A DNA stretch of 64,000 nt from Leucosporidium creatinivorum. Taxonomy: Eukaryota; Basidiomycota; Microbotryomycetes; Leucosporidiales; Leucosporidiaceae. The translations under genes and the position numbers were made by a program. The notes below the pieces were generated by a model. It had not been told where the DNA came from, made no database searches, and worked only from the letters and a program-made list of their open reading frames with translations. Position 1 is the stretch's first letter. Every line of letters begins with the position of its first letter. This document shows positions 60,559 through 64,000 of this stretch, piece after piece. The stretch is from contig BCKL01000032.1 in assembly GCA_001600635.1 (NCBI GenBank), forward strand, positions 168,668-232,667, in the 5' to 3' direction.

Positions 60559-61705
60559 CTACTTTCTACCCCTCTTACCACACTTCTCCTTCTCCTCCAT
60601 CTCCCTCACCTCCCTCCAAACCCTCCTTTCCTCCTCCCCACCCCACTCACCGCCGACTCTCTCCCACAGCTCCTCAAGCTCACTATCGACCTTGCCGCTC
60701 TTATCAAACATCTCGAGCAGCACACCCTCCATCTCTTTGCCGACCTTGGCGCGCGAACGAGCGAGGGCGACGAGAGTGGTGTGAGCGGTGGTGAGGGAGG
60801 TGAGCTCGGCGGTGGAGACGTTGCCGGAGGTGGAGCGGAGGGATGGGAGGGTCGCGGTGAGGGTAGCGCACTGGGAGCGAGAGAGGTGTAAGTTGTGCTG
60901 TACGACCGAGCTGGGAAGCTCTGCGCAACAGCAAAGCAGGCAAAGGAGAAAGAAAGCCGAGAACTCACCTGTGTTTCGGTCTCCTTGACGAGCTGTCCGA
61001 GCTCGGCGGTCTTGGGCGCGCGGAGGAGCGCGGCCTTCTCTGTATACTCGAGACGGTTCGATCAGTCCCTGCTGCTACGAGAGGACAGAGAAGCGGCGGC
61101 CACTCACGAGCAGCGAGCTGCTTGAGCTGCTCCTTCAGATGAGTCTCCTCAGTCTGCAACTCGGCAATCTCGGCTTCGGTCGCGGTCATATCCTCAGCGG
61201 AAGGGGTGTCGGTGTCGTTCTGTGTCCTCGTGAGTAGCGTCAGCTTTCCTGGTGTCCCCCTTCAGGGCTCACGCCGAGCCTTCCCTCTGCCTCTCAGTCG
61301 TTCTCCCTCGCCAGCAGCGCAAGGGACTCACCTGCAGCGCGCAGTACACCGTACTCTTGCCATACGTCTTCCCCGTGATCTCTCCCTTCTCGTGCAAGCT
61401 AGCGAGCGCCTTTTGAGCTTGAGCTTTCGAGACTCTGTTCTTGAGGTTGGCGCTGAGGTCGGCTGTAGTGCAAGGAGGGTGAGCTGGAGCAGGGAGAGCG
61501 AGATTCGATGAGAGAAGCTCACTAGCTCCGTAAGGACGATTCTGCTGTACGAGGTAGTTGAGAACCTGAGAAGAGCGAGCGAGAGGGGAGAGAAGTGAGC
61601 GAGAGTGGCGAGAGCTGTAGCTGAGCAGGTGTGAACGGGACGCACCATCTCTTCAGCCTCGTCTCCCTTGGCAGAGACGACTTTCTCTTTCTTGGGTGCA
61701 GTCAT
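60559..61705 (-). CDS. HOP2: Homologous-pairing protein 2 homologue (meiosis)
   Basis: Meiosis-specific partner of Mnd1, stimulating Dmc1/Rad51 strand exchange. Exons give MTAPKKEKVVSAKGDEAEEM | VLNYLVQQNRPYGA | ADLSANLKNRVSKAQAQKALASLHEKGEITGKTYGKSTVYCALQ | NDTDTPSAEDMTATEAEIAELQTEETHLKEQLKQLAA | EKAALLRAPKTAELGQLVKETETQ | ...LPSLRSTSGNVSTAELTSLTTAHTTLVALARSRAKVGKEMEGVLFDKSGKVDSELEELWERVGGEWGGEEERRVWREVREMEEKEKCGKRGRK. The winged-helix start (VLNYLxxQNRPYxAxDLxxNL...GKVYGKxxVY) and long coiled coil are those of Hop2/PSMC3IP. The presence of HOP2 implies a meiotic cycle or its recent loss. Confidence 0.9.
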
Positions 61706-61943
61706 CGAGCGAGTGAGCGACACGAGCGGGTGGGAGAAGCGAGAGGGAGGAGCAAGAGAGACGAAGAAGCAGCGAGCGGGCTTCTCCTCTCGAGCTCCGC
61801 AGAGGGGAACACACCAAGCTGACGAGGTGCACATCAGCATATCACTGGATTTCTCCGCCCACATAGCTATACATGTACAGCTCCACCTCGGGAGCACATC
61901 CAGCTTCCCCCTTCTCCGAGCTCGTCGCCGAGCCGTTCCCTGC

Positions 61944-63251
61944 CTACTCAAGCTTGATCACCAGCTTCTCACCCCTCACCGTCCCATTGCGCACTTCATC
62001 GAGCGCCTTCTGAGCCTTCTCGAGGAAGGAAGAGCCCTCACTGACGCGGTAAGGCGTAGGCATGATGATCCCGCTGGCGAAGACGTCGTGCATGATCTTG
62101 CGCTGGAGGATGGGCTTGAGGGTCTCGTTCTGATGTAGCGCAGGGTTAGTAGGATAGCACACATCGGCGAGCGACTGAGACGCACCCTTTCCCAGTAGTG
62201 AGTCCTGACGCCGATGACTTTCACTCCCACGGCGAAGGGGACCGAGATCTCCATGTCCACGCCCTCGGTGCTTCCATACCCTCCCTTGCGAACAGGAAGG
62301 AGGATGCCGACCTTGGCGCCCTTGGCGAGGTTAAGCTTGGAGATCGGGCGAACAGTGTGCTCCTCGTCGCCGATGCAGTCAAAGACGATTGAGGGGTTGA
62401 CCGAGTCGGGGAGAGGGTGATTGTAGTCGTAGAGCTGGAGAGCGTCACCGCCGAGATTCTTGAGTATGGAGAAACGCGAGGGGGAGGCGGTGGCAGAGAC
62501 GTTGGTGTAGCGGGCTGCTTTGAGGAGCTGAGGAGCCGCGAGGGTTAGCGCTTCCGCCGAGCTGGGCTTCGAGAGCGAGACATAGTCGACGCACCTGAAC
62601 AGCAAAGAGACCGCAAGACGAGCCTCCACCCCAGATCAGAATGCTCATATCGGCATTAGCAGGAGGCGAGGAAGGAGGGAACTCGAGGGGCAAGGGAACG
62701 CCGAGCTCAGTCTGCAGCGTGTGGTAGGCGGTCACAAAGCTGTCGGGGATAGTCGCAGCCTCCTCGATGGAGAGGTTAGAGGGGATCTATGAAACCGAGG
62801 TACGTAAGCGAGGCTTGAAAGCCGAGCGAGATCAGCGAGTCTCGAGACGAACAATGGCGAAAGCATTCTCTTCGACAAGCACGATCTCCTGGAAGGGCCT
62901 GACATCGGGGGACGTGAACTGGAAGGAGAAAATCTGTGGGTGGAGAGTGTGAGCTGCACGATCAGGCAGCTCGCCGATAACACTCACCTTGTCGCCGACT
63001 TTGACCTCCTTCTGCAACTCCGAGCCGACCTGCAGCACTTCGGCGACCAGGTTCCCTCCCAGCACGAGCCCGTTCTCGGGAACGAGCAATCCAAAGTCGA
63101 CCTGCCACTGCGAGAGGGGAGTGAAGCCGACGGCGAGAGTCTTGACGAGCAGCTGGCGCGAGTTCGGCGAGGGGGTCGGCCGAGAGAAGGCCGTGAGAGG
63201 AGTGAGAGGCGCGGTGACGCCGACCGCGAGGTGGGTCTGCTGGGAGGTCAT
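61944..63251 (-). CDS. MDR-family zinc-less reductase (enoyl/quinone oxidoreductase-like)
   Basis: MTSQQTHLAVGVTAPLTPLTAFSRPTPSPNSRQLLVKTLAVGFTPLSQWQVDFGLLVPENGLVLGGNLVAEVLQVGSELQKEVKVGDKV begins the GroES-like domain. The Rossmann part has SILIWGGGSSCGLFAVQ (nucleotide-binding GGGxxG) and LLKAARYTNVSATASPSRFSILKNLGGDALQLYDYNH. It closes NETLKPILQRKIMHDVFASGIIMPTPYRVSEGSSFLEKAQKALDEVRNGTVRGEKLVIKLE. The Cys ligands of zinc alcohol dehydrogenases are absent, and VVSxGxxPL-type features resemble fungal trans-enoyl reductases and toxD-like dehydrogenases. Substrate unknown. No polyketide synthase is adjacent, so a stand-alone metabolic role is likelier than a secondary-metabolite cluster. Confidence 0.82.
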
Positions 63252-63724
63252 CTCTGGTGTCGGGAGTCGGCGACAAGTGAGCGGCTGGAAGGAGAGCTGG
63301 AACAGCGAGGTCAAGGTGGGGCTGGCTGACCGAGCGAACAGTCAGCAGCTGTGAGAGATACTTTGGTCCACCCTGCAGGGCTGCTAGATTTTTCTGGGGC
63401 AAGCTGAGGCCCATCGCGAGACTTGGTGCAGCACACTGCAGACGTAGAAAGCTGAGCTTGCGCATCGAAACGGCTTCCACTCCGACCACTCGCTGCTAGT
63501 CATTACTTCGTCCTCGTCGCTTCTACTGTAGCACAAACGGGCTCAGGTTACTCAAGGTATGTCCTGCTGCTCTCACGGCTCGACCAATGCCTTCCCTACA
63601 GCCCGCTGCGTCATGAGAAGAAGGAAGCGGCTGGCACTCGTTCGGCGGGGCTGTTGGATAGCAGAGGGTCCCGAAGAGGCGGGGGGACTTTCTGAGAGTA
63701 AAGCTAACACCCTGCACCTCGCAG
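63252..63724. promoter_or_regulatory. Divergent promoter region (MDR gene / 63.7-kb gene)
   Basis: No gene is supported. The ATG at 63725 is preceded directly by CAG (CCTCGCAG), which could be a splice acceptor, so an upstream non-coding or coding exon of that gene may lie here. Confidence 0.35.
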
Positions 63725-64000
63725 ATGAACACATCACGCTCCTTCGCCCGCTCTCTCCGCCAACTCGCTCCTCACCCTCCAACAGCTCGGCCCCGAGTAC
63801 CGCCCACAGCCCCAGCCTTACATACACGACATTTCACTACCTCCACCACACGACTAGCCAGCTACCGCCGCTTCGGCGAAGTCCAACGAGTGCCGAGTCG
63901 CTCCGCCGTTCCCTCGCAGGGCACTCCCCTCTTCGGCAACACCTCCAACCCCATCCTCTCTCGCTTCCGGCGACCACCAGCAATCGTTTATGTCCTCCTC
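63725..64000 (+). CDS. Mitochondrial-targeted protein, 5' part (OMA1-like possible)
   Basis: Runs off the window. The reading is MNTSRSFARSLRQLAPHPPTARPRVPPTAPALHTRHFTTSTTRLASYRRFGEVQRVPSRSAVPSQGTPLFGNTSNPILSRFRRPPAIVYVLL. The N-terminus is rich in Arg/Ser/Leu without acids, a strong mitochondrial presequence. YRRFGEVQ followed by a basic segment and the start of a hydrophobic stretch (AIVYVLL) is reminiscent of the N-terminal part of fungal OMA1 metallopeptidases (SYxRFG...). The catalytic HExxH would lie beyond the window, so the identity is not proven. Confidence 0.45.
   Translation, partial: MNTSRSFARSLRQLAPHPPTARPRVPPTAPALHTRHFTTSTTRLASYRRFGEVQRVPSRSAVPSQGTPLFGNTSNPILSRFRRPPAIVYVLL

Noticed and set aside
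61944-63251. Secondary-metabolite cluster around the MDR reductase
   Set aside because: No polyketide synthase, NRPS or transporter is adjacent; neighbours are HOP2 and a mitochondrial protein.

Overview
The window is nuclear DNA of a GC-rich, intron-dense fungus. Genes are short and tightly packed on both strands. Most coding exons are split by about 50-100 nt GT-AG introns with a CTGAC/CTAAC branch site close to the acceptor. The gene set includes a three-domain LYS2 alpha-aminoadipate reductase, GNA1, DRS1, GPI13/PIG-O, a HUL4-type HECT ligase and a fungal nicotianamine synthase. Protein style, intron density and codon use suggest a basidiomycete, most likely Pucciniomycotina (a Microbotryomycetes-like yeast). 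That placement is inference; no rDNA is present to settle it.

Layout: 0-7.5 kb holds a tRNA-Gly(UCC), an F-box/LRR-like gene, a FAD/NAD(P)-binding flavoprotein and GNA1 with a 19-nt microexon. 7.9-13.3 kb is an F-box cluster: one intact gene, one with two in-frame stops, and one frameshifted and cut by a 636-bp inverted-repeat DNA transposon with target duplication. 13.6-20.3 kb carries nicotianamine synthase, an SDR-like protein, a small probably N-myristoylated protein, a Ty3/gypsy gag fossil, a nucleolar Faf1-like protein and a GPI-anchored protein. 20.5-34.3 kb carries the HECT ligase, an aminodeoxychorismate lyase-like enzyme, DRS1, a Pho80-like cyclin, a trypsin-fold protein and a NIPA-type magnesium transporter. 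34.5-41.1 kb carries LYS2, a MYND zinc-finger gene with two non-canonical introns, and a Cys-rich CYSTM-like gene. 41.4-51 kb has an intact F-box gene with a spliced leader, two disordered nuclear proteins (one with a SUMO-interacting motif), the KEOPS subunit PCC1 and the NADH pyrophosphatase NPY1. 51-64 kb has GPI13 as one long exon, a membrane protein, another F-box pseudogene, a MARCH-type RING-CH ligase, meiotic HOP2, an MDR-family oxidoreductase and the 5' end of a mitochondrial protein.

Most genes are unrelated housekeeping neighbours, many sharing short head-to-head promoters (LYS2/MYND, ADCL-like/DRS1, 43.5-kb gene/PCC1, GPI-protein/HUL4). The unusual layer is the F-box family. Three members share a conserved spliced 5' leader (exon A, intron, exon B, intron, exon C) and a fourth leader copy sits before an unrelated protease-like gene. 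Two of those three leader-bearing members are broken, and so is a leaderless one, which suggests rapid birth and death with duplicated promoters.

Exon boundaries are hand-spliced from the sequence and are approximate unless explicit positions are given.
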